From Oscillospiraceae bacterium (GTDB taxonomy: Bacteria > Bacillota > Clostridia > Oscillospirales > Ruminococcaceae), in contig CABIZB010000001.1 of the NCBI GenBank assembly GCA_902363145.1, positions 372,001-436,000 on the forward strand: a stretch of DNA of 64,000 nt. Reading direction: 5' to 3'. Positions 53,590 through 61,462 of this stretch are shown piece after piece. The position numbers and the translations under genes are program-made. How positions within the stretch are numbered: the stretch's first letter is position 1; the number at the start of each line of letters is the position of its first letter. The notes below the pieces were generated by a model. The model saw only the letters and a program-made list of their open reading frames with translations, ran no database searches and was not told the origin of the DNA.

Positions 53590-53832
53590 TCACTCCTTCT
53601 TAAAAAAGCCCGCATCGTTCGTCTGATTTTTGAGGTCTGCGACTTCTTTACGCAGCTGCTTGATTTCATGTAAAATTGCGACTTTGTTGCTGTAGCAGTC
53701 TTTGTAGTAATCTTTATTGAATATCCAAGCATCAGCATCTGCACATAATGGGATGAATACCCAAAGTGTTATAAATGCACATATGATAATAATAACAATA
53801 ATTGCACCAATCATTATCCATTTCTCCTTCAT
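53590..53832 (-). CDS. Single-span membrane protein with coiled-coil tail
   Basis: An 80-residue protein beginning at ATG 53832 (ATGA overlap with the Thg1-like gene). An internal ATG at 53814 has a better ribosome site (AAGGAG). A strong transmembrane helix covers residues 7-28 (MIGAIIVIIIICAFITLWVF). A charged coiled coil follows (AILHEIKQLRKEVADLKNQ). The topology resembles small phage membrane proteins of unknown function, including spanin-like ones, but no lysis gene neighbourhood supports that. Confidence 0.55.
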   Translation of the reverse strand: MKEKWIMIGAIIVIIIICAFITLWVFIPLCADADAWIFNKDYYKDCYSNKVAILHEIKQLRKEVADLKNQTNDAGFFKKE

Positions 53833-54650
53833 TCAAACATTATTCTGCTATTTACATAGCTTGTATCCTGTGAGAAAATAGGTATTTCTTTATCAATAAC
53901 CCAACGAGAACGCAGTGTCACGCCATCTCCAGTTTCAATCTCATACTGTTTTTTAATACAGCAAGAACCACGCTTTAAATGAGTGGGAATATTATTCCAG
54001 TTGATACCTTTTTCCTGAAACAGCATTTCCTGAAGCTCTGAACAATTCTTGTTTTGCAGCTGTTTGTGTGAGAAATTTGCCTGAGCTACAGACTGAATAG
54101 AATTGCGGGTCGCATCCTGCTGTCTCCAGAGCAGACAATTATTGACTTCTTCTTTTGGAATATTAAATACTCGGCTATCGAAGAGTGCTCCGTGAAAATC
54201 TGCGTCGTCATAAGCGTTCCTTATCTTGAACCATTTTTCAAGCATATCTTCGTTTGAATGAGTATTCATAATCCATCGGTCTTTATTTTCACAAAATTTT
54301 CTGTTAAATTCCAATGTTGCCATACTTGCTGAAATACTGCACATCTTCTGAATGTTATTATCAAACCAAGCCTGAGATGTAAGCTTCTTATAGTCACAAA
54401 GCACAAGAGTTATTTCATCAGACTGAGTGTAGCCGAGAACACAGCCTTCGATGTTTTCACAAAGATATTTCATTGTGTCCTGCATAGTCTCAACGAGAAT
54501 ATCATCAAACGGCTTAACAAAGCCTCTTGTAAATGTGTGAAATGCTTTGCCGTCAATCCTGATGATAACAGGCGTTCTGCGAGTAAGATGTGTGCGGGTT
54601 ACATTTTCGTATGTTTTCATTCTGTCACCAAGACTATCATTTTTATTCAT
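53829..54650 (-). CDS. Thg1-like 3'-5' nucleotide polymerase
   Basis: A 273-residue protein from ATG 54650 after AAGGAGA. The Thg1 family signature is clear: TPVIIRIDGKAFHTFTR (about 26-42, with catalytic D33) and GYTQSDEITLVL (about 73-84, with D78 and E79), followed by the palm and helical C-terminal region. Thg1 and Thg1-like proteins add nucleotides in the 3'-5' direction to tRNA 5' ends, either for tRNA-His guanylation or to repair 5'-truncated tRNAs. The phage also encodes a CCA enzyme and an RlaP-type enzyme a few kb away, so tRNA 5'-end repair is the likely use. That is inference. Confidence 0.88.
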   Translation of the reverse strand: MNKNDSLGDRMKTYENVTRTHLTRRTPVIIRIDGKAFHTFTRGFVKPFDDILVETMQDTMKYLCENIEGCVLGYTQSDEITLVLCDYKKLTSQAWFDNNIQKMCSISASMATLEFNRKFCENKDRWIMNTHSNEDMLEKWFKIRNAYDDADFHGALFDSRVFNIPKEEVNNCLLWRQQDATRNSIQSVAQANFSHKQLQNKNCSELQEMLFQEKGINWNNIPTHLKRGSCCIKKQYEIETGDGVTLRSRWVIDKEIPIFSQDTSYVNSRIMFE

Positions 54651-55261
54651 TATTTATCTCTCCTTATCCAATCCTCGACACGCTTGTCGTTATCGGGATC
54701 AATGTAATATTTGTAAGCCAATTGTCTTGGAAATCCGACTGAATCTGGCTGCCAGTACAGATATTCCCACCAAGCAGGTTCGCCGTCATCTGATATCCAG
54801 CTTGGATGTTCAAACATTTTGGTATATATTCCATCTTTGTTCGAAAATATATAAGTTTTTTCATAATCTGACAATTTAACAAGAACATCATTGATCTTAA
54901 CTCTTTTGGCAAGTCTACAAAGCCACTTGTTAAACTCTGCAAAAGTCGTGTCAAACGTTCGGTCACGGAGTGCTCCATCGACTACGATAATATATTCGCT
55001 CTGTGTTTTAAGCCAGCCATACTTTTGGTCGTGAGTACCGTAAGAATTGACCAACTGATTTGAATGGTTCTCAAATTCATCGACCGAGCTGTCGCAATCG
55101 TGCCCGTTGGCTTGAATAAGATATACGTTCATATCTTCCTCGGAGCCTGTGACCAATGGCAGGTGATCGAGAACTGTGCGGAGAATATACTCTTTCTCCG
55201 CCTGAGTTCTGCCGATCGCATCGACCGTGATAGTGCCGTTAATATATGTCCACATACTCAT
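54650..55261 (-). CDS. Unknown protein next to the Thg1-like gene
   Basis: A 203-residue acidic protein from ATG 55261 after AAGGTAA, overlapping the Thg1-like gene by one base. It contains Trp/Tyr-rich regions (PSWISDDGEPAWWEYLYWQ) and GTITVDAIGRTQAEKEYILRTVLDHLPLVTG near the start. No known motifs. Overlap suggests it is made with the Thg1-like protein, perhaps as an accessory subunit. Confidence 0.45.
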   Translation of the reverse strand: MSMWTYINGTITVDAIGRTQAEKEYILRTVLDHLPLVTGSEEDMNVYLIQANGHDCDSSVDEFENHSNQLVNSYGTHDQKYGWLKTQSEYIIVVDGALRDRTFDTTFAEFNKWLCRLAKRVKINDVLVKLSDYEKTYIFSNKDGIYTKMFEHPSWISDDGEPAWWEYLYWQPDSVGFPRQLAYKYYIDPDNDKRVEDWIRRDK

Positions 55262-55266
55262 TTAAA

Positions 55267-55809
55267 TTACCTTGACCTTTCTATAATCTCTGTCAATGTT
55301 CTTGGCGTGTAGTCCATATGCGGCATCATACAGCCAACATTGTAACATTCGTATGAGAAGCCACGCTGTTTTATCATGGCCTTGTAATCATCGAATGGAC
55401 GGGTATCACGACCGGCGTGAATGTGACCGTATAGATGAATCGTGCCGTAGTCACAATTTCTCCAATGTGCGATGGGATAGTGGCAAAGTACAACGTGTTT
55501 TCCATTGTCTTTGATTTCGGCATAATCCTTGGTCCATATGAAGTATTTTTTCATATCGGAATTAATTCTGTCGTGGTTTCCTAATACTAAGAATTTGTTA
55601 CCGTTCAATGCTCCGAGGACTTCGGGAGCTTCGTTGTTGTTCCAGAACATATCTCCCAGAATATAAACATCGTCAGTTGACCCAACGGCATTGTTCCAGT
55701 TACTGATGATGATTTCTTGCATTTCCTGCAAATCTTTGAATGGTCGCTCGTCGAATTTAATCGCTTTCTCGTGACCCAGATGAAGGTCACTGATATAAAA
55801 CTTACTCAT
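55267..55809 (-). CDS. Calcineurin-like metallophosphoesterase (small)
   Basis: A 180-residue protein from ATG 55809, overlapping the preceding gene by eight bases. It has SDLHLGH (7-13), LGDMFWN (about 52-58), GNHD (about 76-79), CHYPIAHW and GHIH. This compact form corresponds to small phage and bacterial phosphoesterases of the YfcE/UDP-pyrophosphatase-like type. It is the second such enzyme in the leftward early-like block. It could act on RNA ends or nucleotides. Confidence 0.85.
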   Translation of the reverse strand: MSKFYISDLHLGHEKAIKFDERPFKDLQEMQEIIISNWNNAVGSTDDVYILGDMFWNNNEAPEVLGALNGNKFLVLGNHDRINSDMKKYFIWTKDYAEIKDNGKHVVLCHYPIAHWRNCDYGTIHLYGHIHAGRDTRPFDDYKAMIKQRGFSYECYNVGCMMPHMDYTPRTLTEIIERSR

Positions 55810-55990
55810 TTGTTATGCCCTCTTTTAAATATATATTATCTGTCTGCTGTAATGCTTCGAGTTTACGTATAAGCTCTTGATAGGGGAGAGCCTCGTTTTC
55901 TTCGTGGCAGTAGTAGGAAATAGCAGCCATACAACCATAAATGAGTGTTTCGATTTCAGCGGGTGTGAGGGTGATGGTTATTTCGTTCAT
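55802..55990 (-). CDS. Small helical protein
   Basis: A 62-residue protein from ATG 55990 after AAGGAG; upstream in-frame ATGs have no ribosome site. It reads MNEITITLTPAEIETLIYG followed by helices with a small cluster of Cys and Tyr. It is strongly helical and acidic. No function is recognised. Confidence 0.55.
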   Translation of the reverse strand: MNEITITLTPAEIETLIYGCMAAISYYCHEENEALPYQELIRKLEALQQTDNIYLKEGITNE

Positions 55991-56018
55991 GATTATTACT
56001 CCTTTATATATAGTATAG

Positions 56019-56336
56019 TTAGTGACGCTTCTGATAGGAAATGGCAGTAGGGAAATTAATTTCTTTGAAGCCAATAGGTTCAACATAATATGCCTTGCGA
56101 TTACCGGCAATATCAAACACAATAACATCGCTTACCGAGAGAGAACGGGCGTGATAATCATTCGGATGGTGTATATTGAGAGCCTCGTAGAGCGCTTCAA
56201 GCGTTCGACTGTTGACATCGCCCGAGATCTCTCCCTCGTAAACCGGAATATAATCAGCAGGCGAGAATTCGGTTTCATCGTAAGGCATGAAACAATAGGG
56301 GATCGATACTGGGCATTGGAATATAGTGTATATCAT
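56019..56336 (-). CDS. YodL-domain-like protein
   Basis: A 105-residue protein from ATG 56336, preceded by ATATTAGAAAGGA. The C-terminal half (NDYHARSLSVSDVIVFDIAGNRKAYYVEPIGFKEI) matches the YodL-type module common in conjugative elements and phages of gut Firmicutes. The domain is usually attached to larger mobile-element proteins; here it stands alone. Its biochemical role is unknown. Confidence 0.7.
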   Translation of the reverse strand: MIYTIFQCPVSIPYCFMPYDETEFSPADYIPVYEGEISGDVNSRTLEALYEALNIHHPNDYHARSLSVSDVIVFDIAGNRKAYYVEPIGFKEINFPTAISYQKRH

Positions 56337-56429
56337 TACAAATCCTTTCTAATATTGCATAGCAGGGATTTTAAGCCCCGCCAATGTGGAGTGTGTGACG
56401 TTGCGTTTCGTGTTAATTGTACCCGGGGG

Positions 56430-57230
56430 TTACTCGGCATCGAGCTTAAGGGCATCAAGCAGCTTTTCGAGCATCGCTTCGACACTTTCTGTTTGAGGGA
56501 GAGCTCTGGTTGCCGTGCCAGCAACAACGTTTCCCATGTCTTGGTACATGACAGACAAATGATCACGAGTGTGTCCGGAATAATGGAGCGTTGTGAGCAT
56601 TGAGTCGTGGTTGAGCATTTCCTGCAGTGAAGCCATTACGTGGGGATCATCATAATGCTGAACAATTATCCAATATGCGAACGTCTTGCGAAGTGAACGA
56701 ACGTTGAGACTGAAATTGCATGAGAGCTGAGGGGCAAGCACTTCCTTTGCTCTGACCAGAAGACGACGGAGAGAGTTGGTTTCAAGAGGCTTGTTTTCGT
56801 CAGATGAGGCTCTGAAAAGGTAATCTTCGGGGTGGACTACGGGGAGACTGCTCAGATATTCAGCTAACGCTGCTTTGGCTTCGGCGTTGATGATTGGGTG
56901 GTTCATCTTGTGAGTCTTAGATTCGAAGGTTGATATTTCATCAGCGACAAAACCGTCGTTGGTTACTACATCACGGACTTGCAGACGGAGTAAGTCTTTA
57001 CCTCTTATACCGATTGAAATGCCAAGGACAAAGAGTGCATAGTTACGGAGGGAGTGCTCGTGAAAGTAGTTCTTGAAAAGCTGAATGTCTGAGAGCTCTC
57101 GGAATGGGTCTCCCGGTGTTGCTTTGCGCTTTCCTCGGGCCGTGTAATTAGAGGGGACAGGTTTCGGACGACGATCTATGTTGATAACATTGGCGAGAGA
57201 AACTACGGGCGAATTGGCTATTGCGTACAT
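56430..57230 (-). CDS. Tyrosine recombinase (integrase-like)
   Basis: A 266-residue protein. ATG 57230 is nine bases after AGAAAGGG; a TTG nine bases earlier abuts the ribosome site. Catalytic-domain residues: R76 in GISIGIRGKDLL, K105/K108 in SKTHK, R181 in SLRKTF, H208 in LNHDS and Y217 in HYSG. The usual box II His position is Arg (R178), and the core-binding domain is short. It lies at the edge of a divergent, gene-free control region. It could integrate the phage, invert DNA or resolve multimers. Under a consensus promoter, it is the first gene of the leftward operon. Confidence 0.82.
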   Translation of the reverse strand: MYAIANSPVVSLANVINIDRRPKPVPSNYTARGKRKATPGDPFRELSDIQLFKNYFHEHSLRNYALFVLGISIGIRGKDLLRLQVRDVVTNDGFVADEISTFESKTHKMNHPIINAEAKAALAEYLSSLPVVHPEDYLFRASSDENKPLETNSLRRLLVRAKEVLAPQLSCNFSLNVRSLRKTFAYWIIVQHYDDPHVMASLQEMLNHDSMLTTLHYSGHTRDHLSVMYQDMGNVVAGTATRALPQTESVEAMLEKLLDALKLDAE

Positions 57231-57267
57231 ATTGGTCAACCCTTTCTAATATGTTTTGATACTCTAA

Positions 57268-57296
57268 TTATAGGCTTTTTTACTGGATTTGTCAAG
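57268..57296 (-). promoter_or_regulatory. Sigma-A consensus promoter for the leftward operon
   Basis: Read on the minus strand: TTGACA at 57296-57291, exactly 17 bases, TATAAT at 57273-57268. It would start transcription near 57261, 30 bases before the recombinase ATG. It is divergent from the plus-strand promoter at 57690, with about 390 bases between. Confidence 0.75.
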
Positions 57297-58166
57297 CATT
57301 TTTGGATATTGCAAGAGATTTTTTGCGTTTTGTGCAATGTGACGAAGTTTTTTGAGTGTGAATTTTTTGTAGAATGTGACAAGGAATGCGGGGAGAGTTT
57401 GTGGATTGCAACGAAAAGAGGTGTGGGCTGTTGAGCGTAAAAAGAGGGACAAAATGAGATTTGCGGATCGGAGCTGGTTGAGTGCGATTGGGCGGGATTT
57501 TTGAGTGGAGTCGGGGCCGTGCGGAGCGGTTTGATGGGGCGGTTTGTGAGGGGTGATGAGCAAAAAGTGACTACGAGGAAAAGTGAATTTTTAACCGAAA
57601 ATTTCTTGTAAAATACACCCCGTTGTCCCTCTTTTTCGAGTAGAGGGACGACGTAGGCAAGCCAAAAACGGGGATTTTGCAGTTGTCTATTGACATATTG
57701 GATATTGTGCGATATATTATAGCTACAGTCAAGGGAACGGAAACGACAGAGACAGAAAACACCTTGAACATTCAAGTTGCACCGTTTGTCGGTGGGTAAA
57801 AATCCCCCTCTTAGGGGTGTACCTTGAAAACTGAATACGTACTGAATGACTTTACGCACGGCTTGCCAATGGGGCTTGACTGTACGCATATGTAAAGTCT
57901 ATAAAACACCGATAAAATGGGCGCACGGCGCTTTTGATAGGGCTTATACACGGCTAAAAGCGGGAGAGCTGAATAAGCGTGTAGAATATTATCAATCGTT
58001 TGGCAACGTTGCATATGTCTATACATAAAGGGTGAAAATAACAAGTACACAAAAACTATGCCCAAAGTCTCTATGTCTTTGGGGTGTGACACATAGTTAT
58101 ACATAGAAAAATCCGCCCGTACTAGCAATACGTGGCGGAAATTCCCTCCGGAGGGAGGTGACAACT
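57297..58166. other. Divergent control region without convincing genes
   Basis: Roughly 870 bases between the recombinase and the first rightward gene. It contains both divergent promoters, a GC-rich half (57.4-57.6 kb) without obvious genes, and hairpins such as CCCC-ctctta-GGGG (near 57803) and CCAAAG...CTTTGG (near 58060). A weak plus-strand 60-codon frame (57846-58028) has no ribosome site. An attachment site, operator set or origin would be expected here, but I cannot point to one. Confidence 0.5.
57690..57718 (+). promoter_or_regulatory. Sigma-A-type promoter for the rightward genes
   Basis: TTGACA at 57690-57695, a 17-base spacer and TATATT at 57713-57718. Transcription would begin near 57725, giving a leader of about 440 bases before the first clear rightward gene at 58167, so leader-based regulation is possible. 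Confidence 0.7.
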
Positions 58167-58298
58167 ATGACAGACTTTTCAGACGACCCGGAGCTCGGAA
58201 TCTGCGACGACGGCTACTCATACACCCGGATTATAAACGGGGTTGTATATACCGCCGTTTCAGATGACGAGCTGTTCGACATCATAGATGACGATTAA
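58167..58298 (+). CDS. Acidic 43-residue protein
   Basis: ATG at 58167 follows GGAGGGAGGTGA closely. The ribosome site is part of a CCCTCC-GGAGGG hairpin (58145-58156) that could hide it. The product is very acidic (SDDPELGICDDG...DDELFDIIDDD), with a short central strand. Small acidic phage proteins of this type can be DNA mimics or partners of host proteins; that is speculation here. It is the first gene of the rightward unit. Confidence 0.6.
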   Translation: MTDFSDDPELGICDDGYSYTRIINGVVYTAVSDDELFDIIDDD

Positions 58299-58480
58299 AT
58301 TATAACACAACCGTCCCATTTTGTCAAGTGGAATAATGGGGCATTTTAGCACTGTCTGAGCGCATAAACCGCCAACATTTCCGCCGCTTTGCATAGGGAT
58401 AACCGTGCGGACTTTGTGCGCTCTATAGAGTGCTAAACACTCAAATATATAGTCCATGTGACTTTAAAAATGGAGGTCTT

Positions 58481-59140
58481 ATGACTAACTCTACATTCAA
58501 TACTATTATTTCTACCCCTATCACCTATAAGAAAAAAGGTGCAGACGGCAAGTATATTGCCATGACAACAACCGCTCTTGAGGACAATTTTGCACACGCC
58601 CCCAAGCTGTCCGACATCGAGGACGAGTCCGCCAAGTCTGCTCTCGGCAACCTTGTCAAGGTCTTTGAGTATCTTGAAACCGCCGCCACATCACGGACTG
58701 ACAACCAGAGAGATAAATCGGTCAACAAAGCTCACGACTTTGCCCGCTCATATCTTAAAGCGGTTGGTCTCGGTTGCGGTGTTGGCAATATAGCTATGCT
58801 TACCGCTCTCTTTGCCCCTAAGAGACAGACTAAGACCGATAAAGACACCAAGGAAAAAAGTGTCCTTGGCGGTTACACTACCAAGTCTACATTTATCAAA
58901 TATGCTCTCTACCTTACTAATCATGTTCTCAACGACGGAACATGGTGTGACCCTAAGTCTTCCCGTAAGACAAGCAAGTCCGAAATGGACGATCTTGCAG
59001 AGCAGATGCGTAAGAACAAGGAGGCATACGAGGCTGAAAAGGCTAAGAATGAGCAGAACGAAACCATGGTTACGTTTATTATGAATCTGCTTACTCCCGA
59101 GCAGATTAAGGCAGTACAGGCGCAAAAGCTCAGTAAGTGA
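58481..59140 (+). CDS. Unknown protein (rightward operon)
   Basis: A 219-residue protein from ATG 58481 after GGAGG. Middle segment GLGCGVGNIAMLTALF (about 104-119) is Gly-rich and weakly hydrophobic. The C-terminal third is a charged coiled-coil helix (EMDDLAEQMRKNKEAYEAEKAKNEQ). Codons are C/G-ending with marked bias, suggesting good expression. I do not recognise a family. A structural or DNA-associated role cannot be decided from sequence. Confidence 0.5.
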   Translation: MTNSTFNTIISTPITYKKKGADGKYIAMTTTALEDNFAHAPKLSDIEDESAKSALGNLVKVFEYLETAATSRTDNQRDKSVNKAHDFARSYLKAVGLGCGVGNIAMLTALFAPKRQTKTDKDTKEKSVLGGYTTKSTFIKYALYLTNHVLNDGTWCDPKSSRKTSKSEMDDLAEQMRKNKEAYEAEKAKNEQNETMVTFIMNLLTPEQIKAVQAQKLSK

Positions 59141-59881
59141 GGTAATCCTATGCCACGCCATGCCCAATCCCGGGCACAGGTCGTCCTGTTGGGGTCAACG
59201 ACCTAAAACAAATGGCTCCAACCCACTAACCCTCTGCGGAGATGAGCTCCGACGGGGGGTAATTTTATCGCTCACAGACCTTGGCAACAGTCGAGGTCAG
59301 ACAACCGACCAGCTCATGTCATTAAACCGAGCAGAAAGGAAATTACTATGCCCAATCTCACACTTAACCTCTTCAACCTTGGCTGTCACTCACGGAGTGA
59401 CATAACCCTTCGCAGAGATGCAATGGACTCGTCTCTTGCATTCATCAAGTTCGCAGGTCATACCTATTCAGCGGACTGGGACGAGTTTCGTATCCTCAAC
59501 TTTGAGTGCCCTCTGACGCTCATCGTCTAAAGGTTATAACTGCCAAGCAATATTAGAAAGTAGGTGTTTCCAATGCGCTACTAAGGGTCCAAGTGCCAGC
59601 GACCGGAAATAGGCGGCACGAACCTGACATCCGACAGCTCTGCCGAAAGATGTACGATTCACACTTGGTAACTGTGAACCGATAATCCCACGGTGGACTT
59701 TGGAGGTAGTTATGTCAGTAATTGTAGAAGCAGTTTCGGGAACTGCCTGAACAAAACCCGAAATCAACGAAAGGACGTGATACCAATGCTTTAGTCTGAG
59801 CAGCTTAGTGGGGTGCTGCTTTATCAATCACCCCACCCCAAGCAGGTAACTGCAAAATACATATTTGAAAGGAGTATTCAA
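59141..59881 (+). other. Hairpin-rich stretch with mini-ORFs
   Basis: Apart from the small gene at 59348-59530 this stretch is made of short hairpins and tiny ORFs. Hairpins: AGGTCGT/ACGACCT (59178-59204), GACCT/AGGTC (59277-59298), GTGCC/GGCAC (59593-59619), TTCACA/TGTGAA (59659-59678), CAGTT/GAACTG (59731-59745) and GTGGGGTG/CACCCCAC (59808-59835). Tiny ORFs include an 18-codon frame (59150-59206), a 12-codon frame with GGAGG (59713-59751), and three-codon or two-codon frames after ribosome-like sites. A large structured RNA or a set of leader peptides is possible; it may also be chance. Confidence 0.4.
59348..59530 (+). CDS. Small protein of unknown function
   Basis: A 60-residue protein from ATG 59348 after AGAAAGGA. 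Codons have the same C/G-ending preference as the neighbouring genes, which supports it being real. It contains a hydrophobic start (LTLNLFNLGC) and a Trp/Asp-rich middle (YSADWDEFRIL). It sits within a hairpin-rich stretch. No function is recognised. Confidence 0.5.
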   Translation: MPNLTLNLFNLGCHSRSDITLRRDAMDSSLAFIKFAGHTYSADWDEFRILNFECPLTLIV

Positions 59882-60145
59882 ATGAATACAAAAATCCATC
59901 TTTACACAACTGCCGAGGCTCTTGCCTCACTTATCAATCTTATGATCGACGGCGATAATATGATCGATTCAGTCGAGTCAATTGCAAAACTGTTTTCTGA
60001 TATTACAGATGACGGTGATGTTATTGAGCTTCTCGAAAACCATGGTTTCAAGTTCGCCCTTTACCATACTACGGGTGTCCGTTACTGGTTCCGTCTTTGT
60101 GAGCTGTCCGACTCCATTGACGAGGAGGTGAACCGCAATGCGTAA
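59882..60145 (+). CDS. Small acidic protein of unknown function
   Basis: An 87-residue protein from ATG 59882 after AAAGGAG, just downstream of a GTGGGGTG/CACCCCAC hairpin. It is helical and acidic (EALASLINLMIDGDNMIDSVESIAKLFSDITDDGD). It overlaps the next gene by eight bases. No motif is recognised. Confidence 0.55.
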   Translation: MNTKIHLYTTAEALASLINLMIDGDNMIDSVESIAKLFSDITDDGDVIELLENHGFKFALYHTTGVRYWFRLCELSDSIDEEVNRNA

Positions 60146-60407
60146 ACAAATGCGTAAACACCATTATGCCCCCGCAGAATGGCATATAATTTCCATTGCC
60201 GTTATTGCGGCAACAGCAATTCTTATTTCCATCATGTCCCCGTGGGAAAAAGACATGACAGGAATAGTAGTGTTCCCCGCACTGTTCTGCGGAATAATCA
60301 TGAGGTGCGTATGCGACTGGGTTTTCGTTGTGAAGACAGTCATTTTCACAACTGTAAAATACGGTTGCGAACACATATTAAAAAGGACGGTGAAGTACAT
60401 TGGCTGA
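60138..60407 (+). CDS. Two-span membrane protein
   Basis: An 89-residue protein from ATG 60138 after GAGGAGGTG, overlapping both neighbours by eight bases. Two hydrophobic helices: about residues 17-33 (IISIAVIAATAILISIM) and 42-66 (GIVVFPALFCGII...VFVVKTVIF), with basic ends. The arrangement fits a small inner-membrane phage protein, holin-like or superinfection-exclusion-like. Neither is supported by neighbours. Confidence 0.6.
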   Translation: MRKQMRKHHYAPAEWHIISIAVIAATAILISIMSPWEKDMTGIVVFPALFCGIIMRCVCDWVFVVKTVIFTTVKYGCEHILKRTVKYIG

Positions 60408-60576
60408 ATACTACAAGCAGGAATTGGCGATGCTAACAAAACAGCTCGCCGACCTTAGTGCTGACCTTATAACCGCAAATAGCAAATACGAAGCTGCTCT
60501 AATTAGAGACGCCATATCAACCGTCAAGGCGGAGATATCTCTTTGCAAGTGTGATCTTGCAAGAGAAACCGCATAA
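60400..60576 (+). CDS. 58-residue coiled-coil protein
   Basis: Starts at TTG 60400, overlapping the previous stop by eight bases, with AAGGA upstream. An alternative ATG at 60430 exists. It is helical throughout (EYYKQELAMLTKQLADLSAD, then ANSKYEAALIRDAIS) with a C-terminal CKC. It probably forms a short coiled coil. Its function is unknown. Confidence 0.5.
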   Translation: MAEYYKQELAMLTKQLADLSADLITANSKYEAALIRDAISTVKAEISLCKCDLARETA

Positions 60577-60605
60577 GCCAAAACATATTAGAAAGGAAAA
60601 TTATT

Positions 60606-61202
60606 ATGGAAAAGACAAACAACAACTTCAATTTCTTTACCTCTCACGAAGCCGCCGAGTATCTCGGCATTACCTATTATCAGCTGAAAGAGCTTGTCCG
60701 TAAGGGCAAACTTACCCCTGACTTTCGGGGCAATCGCAGGCGCCCCAATCTTTTTAGCGTTACAACCCTCAATGCTTATCGTGACGGCACAGAACGCAAA
60801 ATCACGTTTCCCGAACCCGTAACCGCAAATCCCGAAAATCCCGAATACACCTCTCCGATAGACTGCCTTATCGCTATGAACGAGGCAGCTGAGAAAGACA
60901 GTAATTTTAAGGCGTATATGGAAATGCGCCGGTTGTTTGAAGCAATGAATGAATCGGCGCTTCAGCACTTCTTTGCTCCAATGCTGAAGAGGTTCAAGTA
61001 CAGCTACATAACTGAAAATGTCAAGTCTGTCCAATCGCAGACTCTGACCTGCATTAACAAAGGAAAGCTCAGAGGACTTGACAAATACAAACTGGATTTC
61101 AACGCTTTCCTTCAGCTCTTAAAATTTTGTGCGGATAATAACTGTCCGACTAACTACAGAGATTTCCAGAACGGAAATGCTCAGGAAGGAGTGAATACAT
61201 AA
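60606..61202 (+). CDS. Excisionase-like HTH protein
   Basis: A 198-residue protein from ATG 60606, preceded by ATATTAGAAAGGA. The N-terminal 50 residues (FTSHEAAEYLGITYYQLKELVRKGKL...NLFSVTTLNAYRDG) form a MerR/excisionase-type helix-turn-helix. A 140-residue helical C-terminal part of unknown function follows. It may control gene expression or recombination by the tyrosine recombinase. It overlaps the next gene through TAATG. Confidence 0.65.
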   Translation: MEKTNNNFNFFTSHEAAEYLGITYYQLKELVRKGKLTPDFRGNRRRPNLFSVTTLNAYRDGTERKITFPEPVTANPENPEYTSPIDCLIAMNEAAEKDSNFKAYMEMRRLFEAMNESALQHFFAPMLKRFKYSYITENVKSVQSQTLTCINKGKLRGLDKYKLDFNAFLQLLKFCADNNCPTNYRDFQNGNAQEGVNT

Positions 61203-61426
61203 TGGCAATCGACTTTAACAAGCACATCTACGAGGGCTGGACAGTCGGTGACTTTATCGAAGAGCTCCAGCCCGAGCTCGATATGATACAGAACGGGCAG
61301 TCATGGAAGAAGCCCATGACCACAAAACCCGAACTCCGCAAATGGGTCGGTGAGAACCAGCCTTACTACAAGAAACCCGTGTCCGAAGTAGTCAACTACT
61401 TCTGCAACAGATACGCAATCAAGTAA
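61202..61426 (+). CDS. Small protein of unknown function
   Basis: A 74-residue protein beginning within TAATG of the previous stop, so it is translationally coupled to the HTH protein. It contains many Trp and Lys residues (GWTVGDFIEELQPELDMIQNG, KPVSEVVNYFCNRY), and is helical. A role with the HTH partner is likely but not shown. A terminator follows about 40 bases downstream. Confidence 0.55.
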   Translation: MAIDFNKHIYEGWTVGDFIEELQPELDMIQNGQSWKKPMTTKPELRKWVGENQPYYKKPVSEVVNYFCNRYAIK

Positions 61427-61462
61427 GTGGTTCTAATAGTCATATTTCAAACTATGAGCTCA

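Noticed and set aside
57236..57889. A 217-codon minus-strand frame between recombinase and the rightward promoter
   Set aside because: It is Pro/Ser/Thr/His-rich without domain structure, has no ribosome site, overlaps both divergent promoters and looks like a GC-skewed non-coding frame.
57846..58028. A 60-codon plus-strand frame in the control region
   Set aside because: No ribosome site precedes it and no motif is seen. It could be a leader peptide, but the support is too weak for a gene call.
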